IMG/VR virus record: IMGVR_UViG_3300026097_000031
Location: 1-50,780 of that record
Length of the DNA stretch: 50,780 nucleotides
Origin: a virus
Reading direction: 5' to 3' (one strand)
Shown here: positions 41,944 through 50,293 of the stretch, in pieces
Layout: each line of letters begins with the position of its first letter
Position numbering within the stretch: the stretch's first letter is position 1
Notes under the pieces: generated by a model
The model's database searches: none
What the model was told of the DNA's origin: nothing
What the model saw: the letters and a program-made list of their open reading frames with translations, nothing else
Translations under genes and position numbers: made by a program

Positions 41944-42239
41944 GAACCCGACACACGTGGCGTGTTGGTGTCGCTGAACAACGTACAGCGAGGGACTGAC
42001 AACCGTCAGGTAGGCAGCGCGGCGTGTCGCAGCGTGTTGGAAACGCGAACTTCGTTCGCTTTCAGCCAGGAAAAAAATACCGTGGTACGCTCTAGCGAGC
42101 GAGCGAGGCGAGAGCCGAGCGAGCGAGCGGCCCTAAGCACTTGGCCCCGGGGAGCGCATCGAAGCGCTTCCCCGGGAGCGAAGCGGACGGAGTCACTAGG
42201 AGCGACGCTCCGCTCCGGATCCCCGGAGCGTCGCTTTGG
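41944..42239. promoter_or_regulatory. Gene-free stretch with hairpins and GAGCGAGC repeats
   Basis: No gene is seen. Repeats of GAGCGAGC (~42098-42134), a CCCGGGGAGCGC/GCGC-TTCCCCGGG hairpin near 42144-42176, an A-run at ~42070, and the 33-bp palindromic element (42202-42234). It ends the leftward regulator transcript and precedes the replication promoter. Confidence 0.5.
42202..42234. repeat. 33-bp palindromic element, copy 2 (inverted relative to copy 1)
   Basis: GCGACGCTCC (42202-42211), 13-nt loop, GGAGCGTCGC (42225-42234), then TTT. It lies 6 nt after the leftward regulator stop, so it may serve as its terminator. The whole 33 bp is the reverse complement of 25833-25865 with one mismatch. 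Confidence 0.75.
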
Positions 42240-42671
42240 TTACTTCGCTGGCCGAATTGGCGGATGCAGCAGATCACCTTTGCGGCGGGTTCGATACACG
42301 AACCCGTCCGGATCGTCGTACACATAGTCAACGACGGCGTTGTTATCTTCCAGCCGTTGCAGCCACGAATCCAATCTTTCGTTCTGCTCGCTGGTTAATT
42401 TCTCGCCCGCATCGCGGCGGGCGAGATACCTAAGCATCGACAGCGGGTAAGCCCTAGCATGGTCTGGTCGAACAGGGGACCAAGGCACATGCGTCTCGTA
42501 GCGGATCCGGCTGGTCAGCCCAGCCCTGGAAAGGGCTGCGGCTATCGCCGACTTAGACACCTCAACGTTGTCTTGTTCTTTCACCCGGTCGACCATCTGC
42601 TGATGGGTCAAACCTTCTTCCTGCCAGCGTTCCAGAATGGAATCGCTAGGCAGCAATCGTTTTGCTGGCAT
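42240..42671 (-). CDS. Helix-turn-helix regulator divergent from integrase (repressor candidate)
   Basis: A 143-aa protein from ATG 42671 behind GAAGGGAGGCTGCGCC. HTH near residues 18-50 (EEGLTHQQMVDRVKEQ, VSKSAIAAALSRAGL). The C-terminal half (YPLSMLRYLARRDAGE, LDSWLQRLEDNNAVVDYV, DGFVYRTRRKGD) is clearly paralogous to the protein at 32714-33139. Its place, divergent from the integrase with operator-like repeats between, is that of a lysogeny regulator. Confidence 0.78.
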   Translation of the reverse strand: MPAKRLLPSDSILERWQEEGLTHQQMVDRVKEQDNVEVSKSAIAAALSRAGLTSRIRYETHVPWSPVRPDHARAYPLSMLRYLARRDAGEKLTSEQNERLDSWLQRLEDNNAVVDYVYDDPDGFVYRTRRKGDLLHPPIRPAK

Positions 42672-42746
42672 GGCGCAGCCTCCCTTCGTAATGTTTGTAA
42701 CAAGACAGTACTAGTTTGGTTTAACAGAATCCACTTCTGTCACGGT

Positions 42747-42822
42747 CATGACCGATCCATGACCAAATCATGTCCGAATTATACCCATTTGCACCACGTC
42801 ATGGTTACCGTTAGAACGCATG
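42747..42822. promoter_or_regulatory. Five CATG operator-like sites
   Basis: CATG words at 42747, 42758 and 42769 (each 11 bp apart, consensus TCATGACC/TCATGTCC), plus 42800 and 42819. CGGTCATGACCG at 42743-42754 is a 12-bp palindrome. The spacing places them on one helix face. They lie between the divergent regulator and integrase genes. Confidence 0.6.
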
Positions 42823-42830
42823 ACAGGTTC

Positions 42831-42860
42831 TTGCAATCACCATCAGGGTTAATGTATTGT
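42831..42860 (+). promoter_or_regulatory. Integrase promoter
   Basis: TTGCAA (42831-42836), 18-nt spacer, TATTGT (42855-42860). A CATG site ends 9 nt before the -35, so regulator binding could affect it. Confidence 0.55.
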
Positions 42861-42893
42861 TCCCAACAACGCCAACACAGAGAGGAACACACG

Positions 42894-43898
42894 ATGAAAC
42901 TGGAACCTGCCATTCAGGGGTACCTGGCCTACCGTGCTAACGGCTGGTCAGCGTCCACCGTCCGGGGCGACAAGAAAGTCCTCGCCAAACTGCTCCGCCA
43001 CACCGGCAACGTGCAACTGGCATCCATCACCCCAGAGGTGATGGATGAACTGCTGCGATCCAAGCCGATGTCCGGTGGCTCACCAGCCACCTACAACCTG
43101 TACCTGTCCGGGCTGCGGAACTTCTTCAAGTTCTGCCGCCAACGCAAACACGCACCCATCGACTATGACCCGCTGGTTGGGCAACGCCCAAAGCCGAACC
43201 CTGAGAAACCAAAATTCCGTATCACGATGGATCAGTTCCCTGCCTTGCTGGATGCGGCTGGGAACGAACGTAACCGGATGGCTATCGCCATCGGGTTGTA
43301 TCTGATGGTTCGCGAAAGCGAAGCCCGCAGCATCCGGCTGGGTGATGTGGATCTGAACGAAGGCACGATTGCTGTGTGGGTTCACAAGACGAATGGGTAT
43401 GACGAGATGCCGATCAGCGCTGAGTTGGATGCTGAGTTGCGTCGATACCTGGTGTGGTACACGCAGCATCATGGGCCGTTGAAGGATGACTGGTTTCTGC
43501 TACCCCAACGCAAATTCACAAACCGGTTCCAGGTTTACGAACTGGCACCGTCGAGGGGACTGCAGCAAGGTGGCCTATCCCGTGTCGTACAACAGGCCGT
43601 AGGAGCCCTAGGACACCCCACAGCGGGCGTAGGAATGCACACCCTTCGCAGGTCCGCCGCTGCCGCCCTGTTCCAGGAGAAGACGCGTCAGGGCTACGAC
43701 GGGGCACTCAGGCAAGTGAGTGCCTGGCTGCATCACAAGTCGCAGCGCACCAGCGAGATCTATATCGGAATCGATATTGATCGCAACACTCGCAATGAAG
43801 AAACAAAGTCTCAGTCGCTGTATCCTTCACTCAACGACGACAAGGTTATAAATCTAGGAGATAAGCACGATGGCAGTAATTCCAACCAGGCTGTGTGA
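42894..43898 (+). CDS. int: Tyrosine integrase
   Basis: A 334-aa protein. I chose ATG 42894 (AGAGGAACACACG upstream); the open frame runs back to 42459 through the control region. The N-terminal SAM-like core-binding domain (~1-100) holds GWSASTVRGDKKVL and LYLSGLRNFFKFC. Catalytic set: R140 (MVRESEARSIRLGD), K165 (VHKTNG), H249-x-x-R252 (MHTLRR), H280 (WLHHKS) and Y290 (EIYIG). It recombines phage attP with a host attB. No attP core could be identified without host sequence. Confidence 0.92.
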   Translation: MKLEPAIQGYLAYRANGWSASTVRGDKKVLAKLLRHTGNVQLASITPEVMDELLRSKPMSGGSPATYNLYLSGLRNFFKFCRQRKHAPIDYDPLVGQRPKPNPEKPKFRITMDQFPALLDAAGNERNRMAIAIGLYLMVRESEARSIRLGDVDLNEGTIAVWVHKTNGYDEMPISAELDAELRRYLVWYTQHHGPLKDDWFLLPQRKFTNRFQVYELAPSRGLQQGGLSRVVQQAVGALGHPTAGVGMHTLRRSAAAALFQEKTRQGYDGALRQVSAWLHHKSQRTSEIYIGIDIDRNTRNEETKSQSLYPSLNDDKVINLGDKHDGSNSNQAV

Positions 43899-44076
43899 TG
43901 CCTGTGGTGCGGTGGAAACAGCCAACAAGGCAGTCATCCAAATCGACATCAAACGCAGCGATGGCTACCGAACCATCGGGGACCTCTGCACCAAATGTTT
44001 AACCAGTCTGGAGAAAGAGTTCGGGCTGCAAACCACCAATAAGAAACGACGATCCACCTTCACCGTCAAAGACTGA
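43870..44076 (+). CDS. 68-aa zinc-ribbon protein after integrase
   Basis: ATG 43870 behind CTAGGAGATAAGCACG, overlapping the integrase end by 29 nt. LCDACGAVETANKAV and LCTKCLTSLEKEF give a CxxC ... CxxC zinc site. The tail is basic. It could be an excision or regulatory partner of the integrase, by position. Confidence 0.7.
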   Translation: MAVIPTRLCDACGAVETANKAVIQIDIKRSDGYRTIGDLCTKCLTSLEKEFGLQTTNKKRRSTFTVKD

Positions 44077-44085
44077 CAACAAAAA

Positions 44086-44115
44086 AAAGAGGGGAGGCTT
44101 TTGCCTCCCCTCTTT
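44086..44115. terminator. Bidirectional intrinsic terminator
   Basis: AAAGAGGGGAGGC (44086-44098), TTTT loop, GCCTCCCCTCTTT (44103-44115): a 13-bp stem with A-run before and T-run after. It ends both the integrase transcript and the leftward tail operon. Confidence 0.9.
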
Positions 44116-44123
44116 GTTGCGTA

Positions 44124-44324
44124 CTACGCAACACCAAGATCCCTCAACACACCCTCATCAATCCACACCTCACCCGAATCCTCACCACGCAGCCTCCGCC
44201 AGCCACGCAACCGTTGAGCCAACTCGTTATCAAACATATTTGACACCGGGTACACACTCAGGCGCACCTTCACCTCAGCAACAACCGGATGCTCATCACC
44301 CGGACCCAAATACCAAAACGTCAC
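44124..44324 (-). CDS. 66-aa hypothetical protein at the end of the tail operon
   Basis: ATG 44324 overlaps the previous stop. TFWYLGPGDEHPVVAEVKVR, then SNMFDNELAQRLRGWRRLRG and a final DEGVLRDLG. It may be a small head-tail closure protein. The end of the gene holds the GTTGCGTA/TACGCAAC dyad. Confidence 0.65.
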   Translation of the reverse strand: MTFWYLGPGDEHPVVAEVKVRLSVYPVSNMFDNELAQRLRGWRRLRGEDSGEVWIDEGVLRDLGVA

Positions 44325-46243
44325 GCCTGCCTCAAAGTGATCTGCGCAATACCACCGAACCCGGAAGCGCCAGCAGGCGGCGCAACCTGCAGAAACAACG
44401 CACGATCCACAACAGCCATATACGCGAACCCGCCAGAGAACTCACGCACACGAACAGCAGACCCCGAAGTCAACTGCTCCATCAAAGCCTCCCACCGTTC
44501 ACGCGCATAACCCTCATAGCCAACCTGAACACCCGACGAGTCACGCTCAAAATCGAAACACAACAAAGGCAACACAACCGTCTCGCCACGGTTACGCACA
44601 GCAGGCCACGCCCGGAAAGACCACGCCGACACCGTCGGCGCGAGAGAACCATCCACCTCATCTGGCCGCAACACAAACCGTGCAGCCATCGACGAATACC
44701 CATGCCTACCGCTGATCTTGAACGTACCCTCCTGCCCCACATTCGAAGTCAACACACCAACAGGCAACGTCACGCCAGCATCATCAATAACCGACACCGA
44801 CACAGAACCCTTCATCGGTGATTCACAAATCACCTTCAACTGGTCGAAGTACTTACCCTCCAAAGTGCCGAACCGAACCCACGAAGTTTGCAGCCAACCC
44901 TCCGACTCCAGGCCATTCTCCTCCCGCGCCTGATACAGCACCACGTCAGTCTTCCCACCAGCAGCAGGCTCCAACGCAATCAACGCCGCCTCGCGTTGAT
45001 CCAGAATCACCGCGTCAACAACACGCGACGATGACGGGATACGAGTCCAGTTCGCCCACGAGTTCCGACCATCCTCATCCGCGACACCAAGATCCACCAC
45101 CACGATCCCGCCGCGACCATCACCAGCATCAGAAACCGGATACGCCATGAACCTGTCAAACACAGAAATCTCATGCGACGTTCCCGTCGACGGAGGGGAA
45201 CCAATCAACGGCCCATACACCACGCCGCCCTCGTTCGTGACCGTCCCAATACGCACACCCTTATCCGTCAAGATGCCAAGGAACGTACCCAAATACGTGG
45301 CGATACCGATCAACGTTTCAGAGATCGGGAACTGGGCAACCTCGATAGGTGCATTCAACTCAGGGATAGAACCCGAATCGTCCAACGTTAAAGCCAACAC
45401 GGCAGACCCAGCCAGGCCATGACCAGCCAGCAGGATCGATGCTGGTGTTGATGCTGCACCAGCGAAACGCCACGACGAATCTTTCATATCCATCACGGGA
45501 ACGTGAGTTTCCGTGTCGGACAAGTCAATGTCCGCATCGATCAAGCCAGGTAACTCCCAGGCTTTATCACCAGCCATGAAAATTAAGCGGCCCTTCACCC
45601 ACGCCATCACCGGGATGCCGGTGAAACCAGAGATAGTGGAGACTTTCATCCCAGCCTCATCCTGCACAACCGCTTCATCCGTGAAACCGATCACCAGGTA
45701 CGGTCCAGCCATCACTAGGCTTGTTATATCCGATGAGAAATGCTGCCCAGCGTTCACGATGAAACCATCGAAAGACTGGTGATACAACACTTCACCAAGT
45801 GAATACACGTACCCGTGGGACGTGGTCGTGACACGACCAATCGTCCCCTCCTCCCGCGCTATCTCCACCGCCTTCGGCAGCAGCAAAAACGAACCAGGGG
45901 TGGAGAACACATCCACCCCAGCAGACTTGTAGAACTTACGTTTCACAAGATCTGTGGAGATGGGTTCCATGTATTCCTGGTCAGCGCCGCCAGACCAGTC
46001 AGTCTGGCTGCGCATCCACCAGCCCTCCAGCGACTGGTCGCCAGGAGTGATCGACGTGTCCAACTGTTCCTTCGTGATGCGGGTCAACTCACGCGTATAC
46101 GGGTACGTGTCACTAGCACCCGACAAGAACCGCACACCAGAAATGTCATAGTCAGCCCGGAACTCCAAGTTCGGGAACGTTGACGATGTGGACGCTACCG
46201 ATAATGGATGCGGTATCGCATGGATCTCATCAGGGACCGTCAC
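44321..46243 (-). CDS. Tail nozzle / tubular-B-like protein
   Basis: A 640-aa protein. Beta-rich all through, with repeated propeller-like strands (FLLLPKAVEIAREE, GYVYSLGEVLYHQSFDGFIV, YLVIGFTDEAVVQD). Size and position next to connector genes fit the nozzle (T7 gp12-like) of podoviruses. The C-terminal part carries Ig-like strands and a region similar to a tail knob. No enzymatic motif is seen. Confidence 0.65.
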   Translation of the reverse strand: MTVPDEIHAIPHPLSVASTSSTFPNLEFRADYDISGVRFLSGASDTYPYTRELTRITKEQLDTSITPGDQSLEGWWMRSQTDWSGGADQEYMEPISTDLVKRKFYKSAGVDVFSTPGSFLLLPKAVEIAREEGTIGRVTTTSHGYVYSLGEVLYHQSFDGFIVNAGQHFSSDITSLVMAGPYLVIGFTDEAVVQDEAGMKVSTISGFTGIPVMAWVKGRLIFMAGDKAWELPGLIDADIDLSDTETHVPVMDMKDSSWRFAGAASTPASILLAGHGLAGSAVLALTLDDSGSIPELNAPIEVAQFPISETLIGIATYLGTFLGILTDKGVRIGTVTNEGGVVYGPLIGSPPSTGTSHEISVFDRFMAYPVSDAGDGRGGIVVVDLGVADEDGRNSWANWTRIPSSSRVVDAVILDQREAALIALEPAAGGKTDVVLYQAREENGLESEGWLQTSWVRFGTLEGKYFDQLKVICESPMKGSVSVSVIDDAGVTLPVGVLTSNVGQEGTFKISGRHGYSSMAARFVLRPDEVDGSLAPTVSAWSFRAWPAVRNRGETVVLPLLCFDFERDSSGVQVGYEGYARERWEALMEQLTSGSAVRVREFSGGFAYMAVVDRALFLQVAPPAGASGFGGIAQITLRQA

Positions 46244-46638
46244 AGCAGATCACCCCACGTCAACCCAGACACCGGCTTCGGCAGCGGGGGAACAACACCC
46301 CCGTTGCCGTCATCGAGAACCTCAAACACCTTCGCCATATCATTGAACACAGCCGCTGTAGCGCCATGCTTCACCGTCGCACCAACCGAATGAGCGAACG
46401 GGGAACCACCGCCAGTAGCGCCATTGTCACCAATGGCGCGGTCAACCGTTAACTGGGTGCCAGCAACAGCAGTCACCTTCATGATCTCCTCAGTACCCAG
46501 ATCCGGGTCCACAATGATCATGAACGGAGCCGGTGGGAAACCAGACACAGACTCCACCGTTATGGCGGTAGCGCTGCTGGAAACGTCCTGAGTTAACTCC
46601 GTCTGTTGAGCGAAGTTCGTGTAATTCAACCGGGCCAT
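46240..46638 (-). CDS. Tail or adaptor protein with small beta domain
   Basis: A 132-aa protein, ATG 46638. ATAITVESVSGFPPAPFMII and EEIMKVTAVAGTQLTVDRAI form the FPxxPF ... EE ... VxxVxGTxLTVxR pattern shared by many phage baseplate/tail-adaptor proteins. A helical C-terminus follows. It overlaps the next gene by 4 nt. Confidence 0.7.
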   Translation of the reverse strand: MARLNYTNFAQQTELTQDVSSSATAITVESVSGFPPAPFMIIVDPDLGTEEIMKVTAVAGTQLTVDRAIGDNGATGGGSPFAHSVGATVKHGATAAVFNDMAKVFEVLDDGNGGVVPPLPKPVSGLTWGDLL

Positions 46639-46640
46639 AA

Positions 46641-47543
46641 CTACCTCTGATACCTAGCGCGACTGTTAGTGGAGTTGAGGAGACGCAACCGTTCCTCGTT
46701 CAAACGCTGCATGTACAGCGCCTGCAGATACTGGGACTGCTGCTGCGCAGCAGTAGACGACACTCGCGAATCCAACGCGTTCGCCTCAATGGACCTGGTT
46801 TGCACGTCGTACGCGTCAGCCATCGCCAACAATCGAGCAGCAGCACCAAGAACTGGGATGTCCTCAGCGGACTCCGGCAGCATCGTCTCAGAGAAATAGT
46901 CGCTGTCGTTATTCAACGGCAGCGGGTCACGGGAAACAACAGCCGTGAACGAACACGTCAAACACCAGTCGTCATACAAGTACAACGCTTTCCCAGTTTC
47001 GGAAACATCCAACGGGGCTGACTTGTCGAACGTCCAGTTCCGCAGATACATCACGTCACTATCGACGACACGATCATCGGTGATCGTGATCGTCAAAACG
47101 TCACGAACATACTCCGGCATCGGGTACTTGAAGTCGCCATTCAAATGAATCTTGATCGGCCGTAACTCCTCCACGCCATACAACTGCGAACCGATCTGAC
47201 GGATCGTCTGATTCAACGTGTCCTTCAAGAACTTACGCGGATACAGCGGAGACACAATCACCCGCGATCCCGCGTCATGCGGGTTCGCCTGAGTTCCATC
47301 CATGCCCCGCCCATACGGTGGGATCTCCAAAGAGTTGTCGTTCCTGACTGGCTTGTCCACCCAGATCAACTCGTCACCGATCTCGATGCGGCCACGTGAC
47401 ACGACACCAGCGTCGGCGACCGACGCAGTCGTCGCATCCACCGACAGGTCCTTAATCAAGTGAGTGCTGATCTCTTGATCACGCACGAACGAACGCAAAT
47501 ACGATTGTGTTTCAGCGACCATCTCGCCGAACGTTTTCATCAT
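46641..47543 (-). CDS. Head-tail connector / tail tube-A-like protein
   Basis: A 300-aa protein, ATG 47543 (AAGGAACTAGCC upstream; second ATG next to it). A helical start (GEMVAETQSYLRSFVRDQ), a beta insert with GRIEIGDELIWVDKP and the GRGMDGT adaptor-like turn, and a long C-terminal helix (AQQQSQYLQALYMQRLNEER). It may act as the dodecameric connector under the portal. Confidence 0.65.
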   Translation of the reverse strand: MMKTFGEMVAETQSYLRSFVRDQEISTHLIKDLSVDATTASVADAGVVSRGRIEIGDELIWVDKPVRNDNSLEIPPYGRGMDGTQANPHDAGSRVIVSPLYPRKFLKDTLNQTIRQIGSQLYGVEELRPIKIHLNGDFKYPMPEYVRDVLTITITDDRVVDSDVMYLRNWTFDKSAPLDVSETGKALYLYDDWCLTCSFTAVVSRDPLPLNNDSDYFSETMLPESAEDIPVLGAAARLLAMADAYDVQTRSIEANALDSRVSSTAAQQQSQYLQALYMQRLNEERLRLLNSTNSRARYQR

Positions 47544-47545
47544 GG

Positions 47546-47809
47546 CTAGTTCCTTAAAGTCAAAGCAGTATCGGCAGCCCTCGACGCTGCTACTGCTTCA
47601 CGAACATCGCTGACCTTCGACCCGGCAGGGCGAATACCCTGCTCGTGAGCCTTCTTATATTCCGTGATGTCCCGATCATTCCCAGCGTTAATGGAATACA
47701 AACGGTCCTTCGACTGGCTGCTGTTCCGCACAGCAGGCATCGACGCACGCAAGCATTCCGCATACGACGAATGGTTCTGAGACTTGCAGCCGGAAGCGCA
47801 GTTACTCAT
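47546..47809 (-). CDS. Conserved-type 87-aa podophage protein
   Basis: ATG 47809. CASGCKSQNHSSYAECLRAS at the start, then DRDITEYKKAHEQGIRPAGS and VSDVREAVAASRAADTAL. The CxxxCxxxxHxSxxxCL head and QGIRPAGS segment recur in podophage structural regions. The function is unknown. Confidence 0.7.
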   Translation of the reverse strand: MSNCASGCKSQNHSSYAECLRASMPAVRNSSQSKDRLYSINAGNDRDITEYKKAHEQGIRPAGSKVSDVREAVAASRAADTALTLRN

Positions 47810-48128
47810 TGTCCATGACCTCCCGGTACTCCTGGGAAACGATGCGTGCCTGGTTCATGACAAACAACGCAGTCTGGAACTCGTTAATGAGCGACAACTG
47901 GTTGTACTCCTGCATCCATTCCCCTAACGGAAGGTCAGGGTTAATACCAGCAAGTTCGCTGACCGCAACTTTGATGCGGTCATACAACGATTCAATGATC
48001 GAAGGATCATCCAAGTCGATGGCAGCAAGATTGTCGATCTCAGCGTTCGTCAAATAGATAAGGCTGCCGTCGTCCTCAACGAGGGAAGGGACACCGATTC
48101 GGTTCGTGACAATGTCCACCGTCACCAC
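47802..48128 (-). CDS. 108-aa hypothetical head/tail-region protein
   Basis: GTG 48128 overlaps the CPLGKW-type gene by 7 nt. Helical and acidic (NAEIDNLAAIDLDDPSIIES, EYNQLSLINEFQTALFV). No family is recognised; position suggests a small structural or chaperone protein. Confidence 0.65.
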   Translation of the reverse strand: MVTVDIVTNRIGVPSLVEDDGSLIYLTNAEIDNLAAIDLDDPSIIESLYDRIKVAVSELAGINPDLPLGEWMQEYNQLSLINEFQTALFVMNQARIVSQEYREVMDNE

Positions 48129-48283
48129 TTACCCAACGGGCACGAGACAGAACGAACCTGAGTTTTGATGCGCATGAAACATCCGCATTCTTTGCATGTT
48201 CCCGTTGGCTTGAAGAACCGTGGACACTCAACACAAATGTCCCAACGTTCCTTCGCCAACTCACTACGAGACTTCTCCGACAT
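48122..48283 (-). CDS. 53-aa cysteine-rich protein ending CPLGKW
   Basis: ATG 48283 behind GGAGAAGGGG. The ORF is below usual size limits. WDICVECPRFFKPTGTCKEC, then GCFMRIKTQVRSVSCPLGKW: two CxxC pairs plus CxC and the CPxGKW end. Such proteins are frequent in tail regions of many phages and are likely zinc-binding. Confidence 0.75.
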   Translation of the reverse strand: MSEKSRSELAKERWDICVECPRFFKPTGTCKECGCFMRIKTQVRSVSCPLGKW

Positions 48284-48292
48284 CCCCTTCTC

Positions 48293-49399
48293 CTAGTAAA
48301 TAGTCGGTGTTTCTTTACTGCCAACCAAGCCGGTTGACTGCACAGTTGAAGGTGGAGGCCACTCGTAGCGAACCACAACAACGCCCTGTCGGCCAGAACC
48401 CCCACCAGGTTCTCTCGTGTCAACACATTGACGTGAACCGTTCGGGGCCATGCCCCGCACACAGTCCGTCCACACACGCTCTTGATGATGCTTTGTGTTA
48501 TCGCCCGTGCAGGATTTGCGGCAAGTGCTGCCGCTTAACGAGCCGCCGCTGTCGCAATGGTAACGAGTTCCATACACCGGTTGTGACGTGCAACAGTTAC
48601 AACCGCACACACTCCAACCGCCCGGGCATCCAGTCTGGCCACGGCCAGACCAATGCGCCCGACCAGCATGATCCAAGTATGCGAAGTTGCAGTCACACGG
48701 CCCATGACACAACACCGCGTTCGGTGGGCACGGGTTACACGGGCGGGCAGCGCCCGTGATGTTCGTCGTCCCCGACTGGTACCGCTCAGCCCTAGCCCCA
48801 TACGAACAGTCGTACGTGTACGGGCCACCCGTGGTCCACTTGCGGATGTAACTGGCCTGCGGGTACGGCTCCTGCAGTTTGAAACCACCGCCACCGCCCT
48901 GACCAAACCAGGTCGCATTCACCGGGCCGACATTGTCGCCACCGTCACCACCAGCCTTCTCCTGCCCAAGTGCCGCAGCGAACCCGGCAGGGATCGTCTG
49001 CGGATCCGCTGACTGTTCACCATGACCGCTGCCACCAGCAGACAACACCTGACCAGAAGGCAGGTTTATGAAAGAGTCCTCGCCATTCGATCCGACCCGG
49101 ATCGTGAAGATCTTGTACGTAGCCGACACCGTCGGCTCCGTGTGCCCCGTCACTTCACCACCGTCACCACCACGGCCAGGGTCCGTGTACGACGATGTTT
49201 GCCCATCGACACCGCCACCAACAACGAACACTTCAACCTCTTCAGAGTGGTTGAACCACGTCAACTGGTGCGAGCCAGGCGTACGAAAGATGTGATAGCG
49301 GTACTGCTTCCCGTCATCCGGGTCCGTATTGATGACGATGTCGCCACCAGTCGGCTCCGACGGGAGAGTACCTACAAAGGAAAAGGGAGGAAGAACCAC
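48293..49399 (-). CDS. Glycine-rich minor tail protein with a cysteine-rich insert
   Basis: A 368-aa protein. The start codon at 49399 is an in-frame initiation codon overlapping the upstream gene by 28 nt. The N-terminal ~60 residues are beta, followed by a Gly-rich section (VVGGGVDGQTSSYTDPGRGG, GQGGGGGFKLQEPYP) and the typical end GRQGVVVVRYEWPPP, as in glycine-rich tail tip proteins. Between them, residues ~200-325 carry 16 cysteines (e.g. CNPCPPNAVLCHGPCDC, CGCNCC), suggesting a disulfide-knotted or metal-rich surface domain. Confidence 0.75.
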   Translation of the reverse strand: MVLPPFSFVGTLPSEPTGGDIVINTDPDDGKQYRYHIFRTPGSHQLTWFNHSEEVEVFVVGGGVDGQTSSYTDPGRGGDGGEVTGHTEPTVSATYKIFTIRVGSNGEDSFINLPSGQVLSAGGSGHGEQSADPQTIPAGFAAALGQEKAGGDGGDNVGPVNATWFGQGGGGGFKLQEPYPQASYIRKWTTGGPYTYDCSYGARAERYQSGTTNITGAARPCNPCPPNAVLCHGPCDCNFAYLDHAGRAHWSGRGQTGCPGGWSVCGCNCCTSQPVYGTRYHCDSGGSLSGSTCRKSCTGDNTKHHQERVWTDCVRGMAPNGSRQCVDTREPGGGSGRQGVVVVRYEWPPPSTVQSTGLVGSKETPTIY

Positions 49400-49773
49400 T
49401 CCCCACCGTGGTACACCGCACTCACGACCCCGTACTTGGAGCCAGATGAGTTAACCCCACCGCCGACAGGGGTGCCGCCAGCGTTAAGAATGATTTCCCC
49501 GTCACCCAGTTGATAGGCGGCGAGACGGTCCCCGTCTTGCAGCCCACCAGTTGGCAACGTCAACGTGATATTCGATGCGCCGCTGTACAAGATCAGATCC
49601 TGGACTTGTACATCCGTGTCACCGGTCACGGCGGTGACGTTCAGTCGAACGTTGGGGTAGGCGGGGATGCTGTCGGAGAACTGCGTCATCGCGGTGACGA
49701 TGTCAGCCGGATCGGTGAGTTCTGGGACGGTGTACGCGAAGCCGCTTTGCTGCCCCGTGTGGGTGGTTGGCAT
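49372..49773 (-). CDS. Tail fibre-type trunk protein
   Basis: A 133-aa protein, ATG 49773 behind GAAAGAGGAGATCC. An N-terminal helix (PADIVTAMTQFSDSIPAYPN) as in fibre anchors, then an alternating beta section (ASNITLTLPTGGLQDGDRLA) ending VVSAVYHGGEWFFLPFPL. It is the first gene of this tail block; coupled to the Gly-rich protein. Confidence 0.7.
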   Translation of the reverse strand: MPTTHTGQQSGFAYTVPELTDPADIVTAMTQFSDSIPAYPNVRLNVTAVTGDTDVQVQDLILYSGASNITLTLPTGGLQDGDRLAAYQLGDGEIILNAGGTPVGGGVNSSGSKYGVVSAVYHGGEWFFLPFPL

Positions 49774-50137
49774 GGATCTCCTCTTTCTGTTGCTACGGTT
49801 ATTCAGTTGTCATCTACGGGTTATGCGTAATTCCGCATAACGTGGCTTTATCCGCAATATGTGGTAAAACACATAACCGGCGTGAACCTGCCGATAGTGT
49901 TTAGGCAATACTCAGGGATACAAACGTGATACGAGATCGTGAGGATTTACTAAACACCCAACGTCAGCCTCGAAGAATCGCACCTACTGGCCTCGCATTT
50001 ATCCACAGTCACCTGAATAGAATCCAGTTGAGCACGACTGAGCATGACTTTGTTCCGGTTCCATTACGCGACGCAAGGTAAGGGAACAGTCACAGCGCAT
50101 GTCCACGAACGGCGACATTCACCCGAATGTCTGCGTT
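49774..50137. promoter_or_regulatory. 364-bp gene-free region with DnaA-box-like sites and hairpins
   Basis: No gene is seen. TTATCCACA (49999-50007) is a perfect DnaA box; TTATCCGCA (49848-49856) has one mismatch. Hairpins GTTATGCG/CGCATAAC (49820-49841) and TATGTG/CACATA (49858-49875), and two TGAGCA words 10 bp apart (50029, 50039). It is more AT-rich than its surroundings. It may hold the promoter of the tail block and perhaps an origin. Confidence 0.5.
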
Positions 50138-50293
50138 CTAAGACAATCTCCGCAACGTCCACAATGTTCGACCCACCCACACATCCAGAGTGTGCCTGCC
50201 ATGTAGCGACCATAATTGCCATCCATGCTGGCTGGTTTGCGCAGTACGTCGAATCAAATGCCAGTTGCCTAGCGTCCAGTCTTTACGGTTCAT
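50138..50293 (-). CDS. 51-aa small protein
   Basis: ATG 50293 overlaps the previous stop (ATGA) with ATGGAG upstream. NRKDWTLGNWHLIRRTAQTS then WQLWSLHGRHTLDVWVGRTL: Trp/Arg-rich. Coupling supports it. Function unknown. Confidence 0.5.
   Translation of the reverse strand: MNRKDWTLGNWHLIRRTAQTSQHGWQLWSLHGRHTLDVWVGRTLWTLRRLS

Noticed and set aside
42459-42893. Integrase extended upstream to 42459
   Set aside because: The added part covers the operator sites and the divergent regulator start; ATG 42894 has a clear ribosome site and promoter.
49774-50137. 31-aa leftward ORF near 49,950-50,045
   Set aside because: ATG present, but the ribosome site is weak and there is no coupling or motif.
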